The position numbers and the translations under genes are program-made. Under the pieces are notes generated by a model. The model did no database searches. It saw only the letters and a program-made list of their open reading frames with translations, and had not been told where the DNA came from. Positions 18,172 to 26,041 of a DNA stretch of 64,000 nt are shown here, piece after piece; position 1 is the first letter of the stretch; each line of letters starts with the position of its first letter. This DNA is from Halobium salinum (GTDB lineage: Archaea; Halobacteriota; Halobacteria; Halobacteriales; Haloferacaceae): positions 713,757 to 777,756 of the forward strand of contig NZ_JAODIW010000008.1 in NCBI RefSeq assembly GCF_026586625.1, read 5' to 3'.

Positions 18172-18513
18172 CGCTCTCCACCGAGGGACGGTAGGGGCTT
18201 AACCGCCCGGATAGGAGAGAAGCGACTCGCTCGGAGGGAAACGCGTGGCGGACAGGCGACACAGGCCGGCTCGGCGGTCGCAGGGTGTCGTGTCGCACAC
18301 GTCGGGTCGGTGTCCCCATCGAGGTCGGCCGGAGTACCGGCGACGGCGGCGATGGCGACAGTAACCGACGACGGTCGGGAACCGTCACGAGCCACCCCGC
18401 GGTGGCGGTCAGCGCACGGCGAGGGTGGTCCCGGCCTCGTATTTGAACCTTCTCGCCGCCGGCGCTCGAATCGGGCACAACCCGTTTGACCCGGGCGGCC
18501 GTAGGCCGGAGCG
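18172..18513. other. Divergent intergenic region, Nudix / DUF5789
   Basis: 342 bases between two divergent starts. No coding frame with typical haloarchaeal codon bias is visible. CGTATTTGAA near 18439-18448 may be a promoter element for the DUF5789 gene. The remainder is GC-rich and unremarkable. Confidence 0.35.
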
Positions 18514-18828
18514 ATGAGCGCATCCAACGACGACCGCGAACAGGGCGTCGACTTCGGCGACCTCGACGACGAACTGGACGGACACGACTACCCGGCCGAG
18601 AAGGACGAACTGGTCGAGGAGTACGGCGACCACGAACTCAAACTCCCCGGCGGAGAGATGACCTTCGAGGAGGCACTCGAGGGGTACGAGCCGACCGACG
18701 GCGAGTTCGAGGACGCCGACGCCGTCCGCTCGGCGGTCAAGAACATGGTCGACTCGGAGGCCGTCGGTTCGGAGGGGTACTCCGACCGCGGCACCGGCAC
18801 CGCGGGCGAAGAGAGCGACTCGGTCTGA
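18514..18828 (+). CDS. DUF5789-type acidic protein
   Basis: 104 aa, strongly acidic, without membrane segments. The blocks HDYPAEKDELVEEYGDHELK, LPGGEMTFEEALEGYEPTDG and VDSEAVGSEGYSDRG match, from memory, the DUF5789 pattern: 'YPA-ELV-YGD', 'LPGGE' and a closing 'G-GYSDRG'. The family is restricted to haloarchaea and has no known function. The gene's 3' end faces two copies of the hairpin repeat oriented with the oncoming ABC-transporter gene. Confidence 0.72.
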   Translation: MSASNDDREQGVDFGDLDDELDGHDYPAEKDELVEEYGDHELKLPGGEMTFEEALEGYEPTDGEFEDADAVRSAVKNMVDSEAVGSEGYSDRGTGTAGEESDSV

Positions 18829-18929
18829 GCCGGCGGCGACTTCTCTTCTACGACGACGCACGGTCATCGCGAGGCAACCGTCTCCGTGTAGTCTCGAACA
18901 CCGCCGCGTCGTCGTGTTGCTTCGCCCAT

Positions 18930-19049
18930 ACCATCACGTCAGCGAGTCGCGGGCGGACGGGACCGCCAGCGTCGTGGCGCTCAGTCGTCACACCATCGCG
19001 TCAGCGAATCGGCCGCGCACGAACGCGCGGCCGTCGTGGCGCTCAGTCG
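18930..19049 (-). repeat. Two hairpin repeat units after the ABC exporter gene
   Basis: Read on the minus strand, two units (19049-18992 and 18989-18930) begin with CGACTGAGCGCCACGACG and end with CGCTGACG. The first has the core GGCCGCGC-GTTCGT-GCGCGGCC, a perfect 8-bp stem. The second has GGCGG-TCCCGT-CCGCC. The conserved flanks and alternative but self-complementary cores are those of the array at 5521-5728. They lie about 60 bases beyond the ABC-transporter stop. Confidence 0.75.
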
Positions 19050-19108
19050 CACCTCCGCGACGGCGCGTCGCGGCGCCAGAGGGACGCCGCAGCCGCGGTC
19101 GCTCCGGC

Positions 19109-21049
19109 CTAGTCGTCGCCGGCCTCGGTTCGTGCCTGCCGCCGACTCGCCCGCTCGATGAACTCCTGTGGGAGTTCGTCGATTTCGCCGGCCTGCACGC
19201 CCCAGAGATGCGCGTACAGCCCGTCGTTCTTCAGTAGGTCGTCGTGGGGGCCGCGCTCGACGATGCGTCCGTCCTCCAGCACGACGATTTGGTCGGCGTC
19301 GCGGATGGTCGAGAGGCGGTGAGCGATGGCGAACGTCGTCCGGTCCGCGGTGAGTTCGTCGAGACTCCGCTGGATGAGCATCTCGGTCTCGGTGTCCACG
19401 TCGGAGGTGGCCTCGTCGAGGACGAGAATCTCGGGGTCCTTCAGAATCGCGCGGGCGATGGAGAGGCGCTGACGCTGGCCGCCCGAGAGCTTCACGCCGC
19501 GCTCGCCGATTTCGGTGTCGTACCCCTCGGGCAGGTTCCGGATGAACTCGTGAGCCTCGGCGGCCTTCGCGGCCGCGACGACGTCCTCGTCGCTCGCGTC
19601 GAAGGTGCCGTAGCGGATGTTCTCTTCGACGGTGCCGTAGAACATGAACGTCTCCTGGCTCACGTAGCCGACCTTCTCGCGGAGGCTCGGGATGGTCACG
19701 TCCCGGATGTCGGTGCCGTCGACGCTGATGGCGCCGTCGTCCACGTCGTACATCCGGAGGAGAAGCTTGAGAACGGTCGACTTTCCGGCGCCCGTGGGGC
19801 CGACGAGCGCGAGCGTGTCGCCGCCCTCGACGGTGAAACTCACGTCCTCGACGATGGTCTCCGCGTCGTCGTAGCCGAAGGTCACGTCCTCGTACTCGAC
19901 GCGGCCGTCGCCGACGACGAGTTCGTCGGCGTCGGGGTCCTCGGCGATGCGGGAGGGCTCGTCCATCAGCCCGAAGATGCGCTCGGCGGAGGCGCGGGCG
20001 CGCTGGTACATGTTGATTATCTGTCCGAATTGGGCCATGGGCCAGACGAACTGTTGGGTGAGGAGGATGAACGTCGTGAACTCGCCGACGCTGAGCGTCC
20101 CGGTGAACGGTCCCGGCCCGGTGCCGGTGAGCACCCAGAGCCCGCCGACGAGGAACGTGGCGGCGAAGCCGACGCCGGCGATGATGCGGAGCGCGGGGAA
20201 GAACTTGATGCGCGTGTTGATGGCGCCCCAGTTGGCGTCGAAGTAGTCCATCGAGGTGTCGTCGACGCGGTCGGACTCGAAGTTCTCCGTGTTCGCGGTC
20301 TTGATGACTTGGATACCCCCGAGGTTGTTCTCCAGCCGGGAGTTCAGCTGGCCGACCGACGAGCGCACGTCGCTGTACTTCGGCTGGATTATCTTGATGA
20401 ACTGCCAGGTGAACAGCCCGATGACGGGGACGGGAAGCAGGGCCACCAGGGCGAGCTGCCAGTTGTAGCTGAAGAGGATGGCCGCGATGGCGACGACCAT
20501 CACCGACAGTCGGAAGAAGGAGTTCATCCCGTCGTTGAGAAAGCGCTCCAGGCGATTGACGTCGTTCGAGAGGATGGACATCATCTCGCCGGTCTGCTTG
20601 TCGGCGAAGAAGTCCATGTTCAGCCGCTGCATCTTGTCGTACGTGTCCGTCCGGATGTCGTGTTGAATCTCCTGTGCGAAGGAGTTCCACCCCCAGTTGC
20701 GCACCCAGTGGAACGCCGCACCGCCGAAGAAGCCGACGCCGATGAGCCCGACCGCGAAGTAGAACTGGCCGGTGGCGTCGGCGGGGACGTACGGGGCGAC
20801 CCACTCGGTCGGGACGAGCGGGAGCCCCTCGGCGAAGGACTTGTCGTCGTTGAAGACGGCGTCGATGGCGAGGCCGAGGATGACGGGCGGGAGGAGGTCG
20901 AGGACGCGGGCGGCGACGCTGGCGAGGACGCCGACGACGAACTGGAGGGCGTTGTCGGCGCCGTACTCCGAGAAGAGCCGTCGCATGGCGTTCTCGGTCC
21001 CCTCCCGCTGTTCCTCGAAGGGGTCGTCGTCGTCGAGAGAAGCGTTCAC
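19109..21049 (-). CDS. ABC exporter, fused permease and ATPase
   Basis: 646 aa half-transporter of the type IV (MsbA/MDR-like) fold that should work as a homodimer. Six membrane helices lie between about residues 40 and 350, including the LQFVVGVLASVAARVLDLLP and FYFAVGLIGVGFFGGAAF segments. The nucleotide-binding domain has Walker A GPTGAGKST (near 421), the signature LSGGQRQRLSIARAI, Walker B ILVLDEATSDVDTETE and the switch His in IAHRLSTI. The exported substrate is unknown. The gene ends beside two hairpin repeats and starts from a promoter shared back-to-back with the UspA gene. Confidence 0.94.
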   Translation of the reverse strand: MNASLDDDDPFEEQREGTENAMRRLFSEYGADNALQFVVGVLASVAARVLDLLPPVILGLAIDAVFNDDKSFAEGLPLVPTEWVAPYVPADATGQFYFAVGLIGVGFFGGAAFHWVRNWGWNSFAQEIQHDIRTDTYDKMQRLNMDFFADKQTGEMMSILSNDVNRLERFLNDGMNSFFRLSVMVVAIAAILFSYNWQLALVALLPVPVIGLFTWQFIKIIQPKYSDVRSSVGQLNSRLENNLGGIQVIKTANTENFESDRVDDTSMDYFDANWGAINTRIKFFPALRIIAGVGFAATFLVGGLWVLTGTGPGPFTGTLSVGEFTTFILLTQQFVWPMAQFGQIINMYQRARASAERIFGLMDEPSRIAEDPDADELVVGDGRVEYEDVTFGYDDAETIVEDVSFTVEGGDTLALVGPTGAGKSTVLKLLLRMYDVDDGAISVDGTDIRDVTIPSLREKVGYVSQETFMFYGTVEENIRYGTFDASDEDVVAAAKAAEAHEFIRNLPEGYDTEIGERGVKLSGGQRQRLSIARAILKDPEILVLDEATSDVDTETEMLIQRSLDELTADRTTFAIAHRLSTIRDADQIVVLEDGRIVERGPHDDLLKNDGLYAHLWGVQAGEIDELPQEFIERASRRQARTEAGDD

Positions 21050-21070
21050 TGTCTCGGTTCAGGGTCGGTC

Positions 21071-21080
21071 GGCTAAAAAG
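21071..21080 (-). promoter_or_regulatory. TATA box of the ABC exporter gene
   Basis: On the minus strand CTTTTTAGCC lies 22-31 nt upstream of the exporter start at 21049. Confidence 0.5.
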
Positions 21081-21140
21081 CGTTCCCTACGAATCGAAAT
21101 ACCCGAGTCGGCGACGACTCCCGCCGACGGGCCAGCGGAA

Positions 21141-21147
21141 CTTTACA
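21141..21147 (+). promoter_or_regulatory. TATA box of the UspA gene
   Basis: CTTTACA lies 29-35 nt before the ATG at 21176. This supports that start over the in-frame TTG at 21152. Confidence 0.5.
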
Positions 21148-21175
21148 TGCGTTGTCCGTCAACTCCACCGAACGG

Positions 21176-21877
21176 ATGACCGAAGAGACCCTCTTGATTC
21201 CGGTCGAGTTTCCCGACCCCATGGCGCTCCCCTCGACGTTCGTCAGCGGGTTCACCGACTGCCGCGTGCTCCTCGTCGGCGTCTACGAGACGCCGGACGA
21301 TATCGACCCCGACGAGCGACAGCGCCGCGAGATAGAGGCGTACAACACGCTGTACTCCTACGCCAACCAGTTCGTTCGCGCCGGGGACGTCGCGGAGGTC
21401 GAGCTGGTGATGGGCGAGGACGTCGCCGACGCTCCCTCCCGAATCGCGGAGGAGCGCGACGTCGACGCGCTGCTCGTCCCCAACCCCATCACCGCGCTCG
21501 ACGACGTGCTGATATCGGTCCGGGACCCGGAGTTCGTCGACCCCATCGGAAGGTTCGTCGGGATGCTCGACGAGGACGTCCTGCTTCACTCGACGCTGTT
21601 CTCCGCCGCCGAGTCCGAAGCGGCGGTCGAGGAGAAGCGGGGGCTGCTCGGCGAGCTCGAGGACCGGATGGTGGAAGCCGGCTTCAACAGGACGACCATC
21701 GACGCCGAGGTCGCGGTGTCGGACGACCCCCCGTTCGCCATCAGCGAGGCCGCGCGGGACCACGACCTCATCATCATGGGCGAGACGCAGGACTCCGAGT
21801 TCGAGCGGGTCTTCGGCGCGACCTACCAGTCCATCGCCGACGAGACGGACCACCCCATCGTCGTCGTCCGGAAGTAG
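21176..21877 (+). CDS. UspA-family stress protein
   Basis: 233 aa from the ATG at 21176 (MTEETLLIPVEFPDPM). The C-terminal part, AISEAARDHDLIIMGETQDS to ETDHPIVVVRK, has the alpha/beta UspA fold, but the ATP-binding glycine motif (Gx2Gx9G) is degenerate (GETQDSEFERVFGATYQSI). It may therefore be of the non-nucleotide-binding type. The N-terminal half reads like a diverged first Usp domain (LLIPVEF...RVLLVGVYETPDD). Universal stress proteins of this sort respond to starvation and redox or salt stress; the partner here is unknown. The start is supported by a well-placed TATA box. Confidence 0.82.
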   Translation: MTEETLLIPVEFPDPMALPSTFVSGFTDCRVLLVGVYETPDDIDPDERQRREIEAYNTLYSYANQFVRAGDVAEVELVMGEDVADAPSRIAEERDVDALLVPNPITALDDVLISVRDPEFVDPIGRFVGMLDEDVLLHSTLFSAAESEAAVEEKRGLLGELEDRMVEAGFNRTTIDAEVAVSDDPPFAISEAARDHDLIIMGETQDSEFERVFGATYQSIADETDHPIVVVRK

Positions 21878-21911
21878 TCGGTCACCGGTCCCGACCGACC
21901 TCCCGGCGTAA

Positions 21912-22041
21912 GAGTAATATATCAGTATACACTACTGTCTGTGTCCGCAACCCATCGCTGGGGGTGGGTGGGCGGACGCCGTCGTCCGAGGTTCCCTCGG
22001 GACGGCCTTGTGCGTGTCCGTGTGCCCACACGGACGCTTTT
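21912..22041 (+). ncRNA. Candidate small RNA with orphan promoter and terminator
   Basis: Between the convergent UspA and DUF192 genes lies the most A/T-rich block of the neighbourhood, AGTAATATATCAGTATACAC (21913-21932), which resembles an archaeal promoter but faces no gene. About 50 bases on is a stem CCGTC-gt-CCGAGG / CCTCGG-GACGG (21979-22005). At 22012-22037 there is a near-perfect stem built on GTCCGTGTG / CACACGGAC, followed at once by TTTT. An RNA of roughly 90-100 nt would fit. The second hairpin could instead be the UspA terminator. Confidence 0.4.
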
Positions 22042-22115
22042 CTGGACGTGTCACTCCGGGAGCGACGCCGCTCGCGGTCGACGCTCGTCGGGACGAATCG
22101 AACGAGGGAGGGGCC

Positions 22116-22799
22116 TCAGGCGGTTCCGTTAGGAATTACGAGCCGGTCACCGACCTCGATTCCGGTCTCGTTCGCGTAGCCCATCGGGACTTCGAGGACG
22201 TACTTCCCGGTGCCACGGTAGCGTTCCAACTCGTTGCCGCTGGTCCCCTCCGGCGGCACCGGGGCGTGGTGGATGGTCGTGATGGTCCCGTTGGCGTCGA
22301 CGAAGAGGATGTCGAGCGGGAAGTCCATCTTGCGCATCACGTACGCGTGTCGTCCCTCTTCGTCGTGGACGAACAGCATCCCCTCGCCGGAGTCGAGGGA
22401 TTCGGTGTCGCTCAGTCCGGTGTAGCGCTTCTCGTAGGTGTCGGCGATTCGCACCTCGATGGTCGCCAGCGTGCGGCTCCCGTTCTCGACGCTGACGGTC
22501 TCGCGGTCGTAGGTCGGGCCGTCGGTCGCGGTCGTCGTGGCGGTGGCGGTGGGGGTCGCAGTAGTGGCCGCGGTAGCGGTCTCCGTCCTGTCGGTCACGG
22601 TCGCCTGCTCGTCGGTCCCGGTTCTGGCCGCGGCGTCGGTCGGCTCGTCGGGGGACGCGGTTCCGGTCTCGTCGACGACGGTGACGGTCGTTCGGTCGTA
22701 CTCGCCGCGCTCCAGAAATCCGAGGTCGGCGGCGACCGCGACCCCGCCGGCGACGGCGACGAGCGCCACGGCGAGGGCGAGGAGGGCCCGTTGGTTCAT
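22116..22799 (-). CDS. DUF192 family exported protein
   Basis: 227 aa. An N-terminal hydrophobic segment (LLALAVALVAVAGGVAVAA) serves as signal or anchor. A 70-residue Thr/Ala linker leads to the DUF192 domain (about 105-225): KRYTGLSDTESLDSGEGMLF, YVMRKMDFPLDILFVDANG and YVLEVPMGYANETGI. The fold is a small beta barrel of unknown function, common as a secreted domain in archaea and bacteria. It converges with the candidate RNA and is read away from the Val-tRNA gene. Confidence 0.88.
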   Translation of the reverse strand: MNQRALLALAVALVAVAGGVAVAADLGFLERGEYDRTTVTVVDETGTASPDEPTDAAARTGTDEQATVTDRTETATAATTATPTATATTTATDGPTYDRETVSVENGSRTLATIEVRIADTYEKRYTGLSDTESLDSGEGMLFVHDEEGRHAYVMRKMDFPLDILFVDANGTITTIHHAPVPPEGTSGNELERYRGTGKYVLEVPMGYANETGIEVGDRLVIPNGTA

Positions 22800-22896
22800 A
22801 CCGACGGGAAGACCGGGTCGTCGGTAAGCGTTCCGGGACCCGGCACTCGGTGCGAAGGGAAACGGTTATTCGGCCACGTGGGGTGAAATCGGGTAC

Positions 22897-22970
22897 GGGC
22901 TCGTAGTCTAGTTGGTTATGACGCGGCCTTTACAAGGCCGAGATCGGTGGTTCGACTCCGCCCGAGCCCA
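22897..22970 (+). tRNA. tRNA-Val (anticodon UAC)
   Basis: All parts of a 74-nt cloverleaf are visible. The acceptor stem is GGGCTCG (22897-22903) with CGAGCCC (22963-22969) and discriminator A. The D arm is TAGTCTAGTTGGTTATGA. The anticodon arm is CGGCC-TTTACAA-GGCCG with anticodon TAC. The T arm is GGTGG-TTCGACT-CCGCC. No intron is present and CCA is not encoded beyond the discriminator. The 22 bases from 22949 to the end recur twice downstream. Confidence 0.93.
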
Positions 22971-23226
22971 TGAAACTCCGCGAGCGACAGCGAGCGTAAG
23001 TTTCTGCCGTGAGGTGTGGAGTCGAACCCTACAAGTCGCGCGCAACGAGCGGAGCGAGTGAGCACGTCTTGCTCCGGTTCGACTCCGCCCGGGCCCATAC
23101 GAGTGCCCGAGCGACAGCGAGGGCCGAGTACGTTCGTGAGGCGGCGTCGAACCAGGGAGGTCGCAGTCTCGCGAGCGTCAGCGAGCGAGGAAGCGTCCGA
23201 GTGAGGTTCGACTCCACCCGGGCCCA
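22949..23226 (+). repeat. Three spaced copies of the tRNA-Val 3' end
   Basis: The last 22 bases of the tRNA (22949-22970, GGTTCGACTCCGCCCGAGCC then CA) recur at 23076-23097 with one mismatch and at 23205-23226 with two, at spacings of 127 and 129 bases. Both extra copies read CGGGCCC instead of CGAGCCC, so they match each other better than the tRNA. Each is followed by a small hairpin built around GAGCGACAGCGA, for example GAAACT/AGTTTC and GTGCCC/GGGC arms. Inverted fragments of the T arm (GGAGTCGAACC at 23018-23028, GCGTCGAACC at 23144-23153) lie between copies. The layout suggests att-site scars of past integrations at this tRNA. Confidence 0.7.
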
Positions 23227-23299
23227 TACGGGTGCCCGAGCCCACTACTTCAGTGCGAGCGACAGCGAATACGAATTCGTGACGACGCGTCGGGGCCGA

Positions 23300-23920
23300 T
23301 TACGCCGTCCGCCCACCCCGACGTGACTCCACCCGACCCGGCAGGTAGTGATACCCGAGAACGGCGACGGCGACTCCGGCGACCGCTCCAACCGGGAGCC
23401 CGACCAGCAGCGACGGCCAGATGTAGGGGTCGAGCACGGCAGTCGTGCCGACGGCGACGGCCCCGAAGGTCACCAGTCCGGCGACGAGGCTCCCGGCGAC
23501 GCGGAGCGTCCGGCCGGTTCGGTCGTCGTCCGTCCCGACACGGTGGTCGGCTTCGAGGGTTCCACCGAGCGCACCCCCGACAGCGGCGACGACGCCGCTC
23601 CCTGCGAATCCGACGACGGTGAGGACGCCACCGACGAGGAGGCCGGCGAGGGGGACCTCCCCGAGGTTCTCGAACGGAACGGTACCGAGGTTCAGGAACG
23701 CGCCGACCGTCGTCAGTACGGCGGTGACGACCGCGAGGAGGACGCCGGTGAGGGCGCCGATGAGGGCGCCGCGTTTCGCGCCGGCGCGTTCGAGGTAGCC
23801 GGCGACGCCGCCTCCGAGCAGGGGCGCGACGAGAGCGACGACGGGAACGAACCAGGCCGCGAAACCGACGACGAGCCCCGCGAGGACGCTCCGAGCGGTG
23901 CGAGTTGACGTGTCGTTCAT
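23300..23920 (-). CDS. Haloarchaeal membrane protein (possibly DUF5518)
   Basis: 206 aa from Met at 23920 (MNDTSTRTARS); the longer frame adds a low-complexity leader. Five to six membrane helices: VLAGLVVGFAAWFVPVVALV, GALIGALTGVLLAVVTAV, LAGLLVGGVLTVVGFAGSG, GSLVAGLVTFGAVAVG and LLVGLPVGAVAGVAVAVLGY. The block LLGGGVAGYLERAGAKRGAL resembles the DUF5518 membrane family, but I recall that pattern only loosely. It sits just past the tRNA 3'-end copies, with its stop about 75 bases from the last copy, so it may belong to either old chromosome or a decayed element. Codon use looks like that of the neighbours. Confidence 0.6.
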   Translation of the reverse strand: MNDTSTRTARSVLAGLVVGFAAWFVPVVALVAPLLGGGVAGYLERAGAKRGALIGALTGVLLAVVTAVLTTVGAFLNLGTVPFENLGEVPLAGLLVGGVLTVVGFAGSGVVAAVGGALGGTLEADHRVGTDDDRTGRTLRVAGSLVAGLVTFGAVAVGTTAVLDPYIWPSLLVGLPVGAVAGVAVAVLGYHYLPGRVESRRGGRTA

Positions 23921-24052
23921 GGGTGGGGATACGCTCGCCGACGACGACTCGGTAGCGGTGGTTCCCGAGGGCGGAGAATCGGAGGGGAGCGCCGGCCGTC
24001 GAGGTCCGGGACGGCCGTCGGCTCTTTCCACCCCTCTCACCAATCACGACCC

Positions 24053-25135
24053 GTGCCTTACGACCGCCTCCGCGAGCGCCTCGACGACGGCCTCCCGTCG
24101 CCCACCCTCACCGCGCTCCCCGACGGCAGCGTCGACCGCTACTGCGACGTGCAGGTGGGAATCGGCGCCGACGTGGCGTCGGCCCCGGACCTCGGCGAGC
24201 TAATCGCGGCAGGGACGGTCGGCTCCGTCCACGCCCAGGAACACACCGAGCGCGCCGGCGGGCAGGCGGTGAACCTCGCCGACGGCGCCCACGCCCTCGG
24301 CGCCGACGTGACTCTCTACGGCCTCCTCGACCACCCCATTCACGACGGCTACCCCTACGAGACCGTCTCGATGGGCGAGCCGATCGAGATTCTCGTCCTG
24401 GAGTTCGAGGAAGACGCGTTCTTCGTGGCGAACGACTCGGAGGACAGTCAGGAGTGGACGTTCGCGACGCTCGCCGAGGCCGCCGAGGCGGCCGGACGCG
24501 ACCTCGACGCCGACCTGACCGCGGACGGCGTCGCGCTGGTCAACTGGGTGTCGTTCCCGGGGCTGGCGGACGCGGTCGGGGAGATGGCAGAGCGGGCCGC
24601 CGTGACGGGCGGTGACGGCGACACCGACGGCGCCGACCCGACGCCGCTCCTGTTCGACGCCGGCGACGTGGGCGGGAGCGACCCCGACTCGCTCGACGCC
24701 CTCCTCGACGGGATGCGGACGCTGAGCGAGGGGTACGACCTCCTGTTCAGCGCCAACGAGACCGAGGCCCGGGTGCTGGGCGAGGCCGCCGGCTGTGACG
24801 GCGACGACCCCGTCGACTGTCTCCGGGCCGTTGCGGAGTCGACGGACGGCGCGGCCGTCCTCCACGCGAAGAAGGGGGCGGTCGCGGTCGAAGACGGCGA
24901 GACGTACCGCCTCGCCGCACCCAAAATCGAGGAGCCGGACCGACCCACCGGCGGCGGCGACACCTTCGGCGCGGCGCTGTTGCACGCCCGCGCCGCCGGC
25001 TGGGAGTGGGAGCCGTCGCTCGAACTGGCGAACGCCGCGACCTCGTACTACGTCGAATACGGCGAGCACGCCGGCGTCGACGAACTGAGCGAACACCTGG
25101 TGGGCGCCGAGCTCGCCGACTTCGAACAGTGCTGA
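24053..25135 (+). CDS. PfkB-family carbohydrate kinase
   Basis: 360 aa from a GTG at 24053. Ribokinase-type features: an early substrate block GGQAVNLADGAHALGADVTL (about 64-85), a nucleotide block VLHAKKGAVAVEDGETYRL and the C-terminal anion-hole/catalytic signature RPTGGGDTFGAALLHARAAG, in which the Asp of GGGD acts as base. The usual second Gly-Ala of GAGD is replaced by Gly-Gly. Phosphate acceptor unknown; overall similarity is to sugar kinases of the PfkB superfamily. It lies divergent from the membrane protein upstream and converges with the next gene 25 bases on. Confidence 0.82.
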   Translation: MPYDRLRERLDDGLPSPTLTALPDGSVDRYCDVQVGIGADVASAPDLGELIAAGTVGSVHAQEHTERAGGQAVNLADGAHALGADVTLYGLLDHPIHDGYPYETVSMGEPIEILVLEFEEDAFFVANDSEDSQEWTFATLAEAAEAAGRDLDADLTADGVALVNWVSFPGLADAVGEMAERAAVTGGDGDTDGADPTPLLFDAGDVGGSDPDSLDALLDGMRTLSEGYDLLFSANETEARVLGEAAGCDGDDPVDCLRAVAESTDGAAVLHAKKGAVAVEDGETYRLAAPKIEEPDRPTGGGDTFGAALLHARAAGWEWEPSLELANAATSYYVEYGEHAGVDELSEHLVGAELADFEQC

Positions 25136-25160
25136 CTCGGCCGGCGAGAACGGTCTCGAC

Positions 25161-25832
25161 CTACTTCGTCGGGTAGTCGCCGTCCGGCACGTCGACTTCC
25201 TCCAGTCCCGAGAGCGAGAGGCCCGACCCGGAGCTACCGGACCCCTCGGCGTCGAGGCCGTACTTCTCCCGGACGGCGCCCGCGAGCCGGCCGTCCTTCT
25301 CGAAGACGACGTACACACAGACGCAGGCGCCGTCGGCGGGTCGGAGCACGAACACGTCGTGGTCGTCGTCGCGCTGGTCGTTGACGCGGTCGACCAGCGG
25401 GTCGAGCGGGCGCTCGCCGTCGCGGAACTCGGCGAACAGGTCGGCGGCGCCCGGCTGTTCGGCGAAGACGTACAGCGCGCCGTTGGGCTCGCCGTCGGTG
25501 TCGTGGGTGGTCTGCGAGCCCATCCCCTCGCCCGCCGAGAGAGCGGCCTGCCACGTCGATTCGGCCGCCGAGAACAGTTCGGGGACGGCGTCGACGAAGG
25601 TGAATCGCGTCCGCTTCAGGACCGAGAGGTCGGTCACACGCGGCTCGTCGCCGTCCCACTCCACCGTCGCGTCGACGAGGTTGCCCGGTTCGAGGTCGTC
25701 GAGCACCGCGGGGTCGACGCCGTGGTCGCCGCGGGGGACGTACAGCGGGTCGAACGTCTCCCGGTCGAGGAGGAGCCAGTCGTCGCCGTCGCGGGGGCCG
25801 TCGAGGACGCGGTACGTCCCGGTCGTCGTCAT
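25161..25832 (-). CDS. Uncharacterised haloarchaeal protein (DUF6663-like)
   Basis: 223 aa from Met at 25832 (MTTTGTYRVLDGPRDGDDWL), preferred over an upstream in-frame ATG that gives an atypical MGRGPLPSG leader. Soluble, acidic, without membrane segments. An N-terminal beta module (YRVLDGP...LEPGNLVDATVEWDGDEP) resembles a small OB- or SH3-like barrel. The middle FTFVDAVPELFSAAESTW and the C-terminal VFVLRPADGACVCVYVVF are helical and strand blocks. The name DUF6663 is from memory and tentative. Function unknown. Confidence 0.6.
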   Translation of the reverse strand: MTTTGTYRVLDGPRDGDDWLLLDRETFDPLYVPRGDHGVDPAVLDDLEPGNLVDATVEWDGDEPRVTDLSVLKRTRFTFVDAVPELFSAAESTWQAALSAGEGMGSQTTHDTDGEPNGALYVFAEQPGAADLFAEFRDGERPLDPLVDRVNDQRDDDHDVFVLRPADGACVCVYVVFEKDGRLAGAVREKYGLDAEGSGSSGSGLSLSGLEEVDVPDGDYPTK

Positions 25833-26041
25833 GCCCGAGGGTAGTGGACCACGACCCAAACCCGTGTCGGAAGTGGACGGGCGGGCGTCGGTGGGGTCAG
25901 TTCAGTCGGAGACCCTCTCGAAGCGAGGGCCGCGAACTCACGCTGCCGACGCCGGCGTCACGGTGTGGCGTTCGTGCAGTTCGCGGTCGCTTGGGAGCCG
26001 TCGGCGACCCAGGGGCGACGGTTTCGACGGCGGGCCGTAGC

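Noticed and set aside
22949..23226. The repeated 22-mers as a possible CRISPR array
   Set aside because: Only three copies with 105-107-base spacers containing their own hairpins, and the repeat is the end of a tRNA gene.
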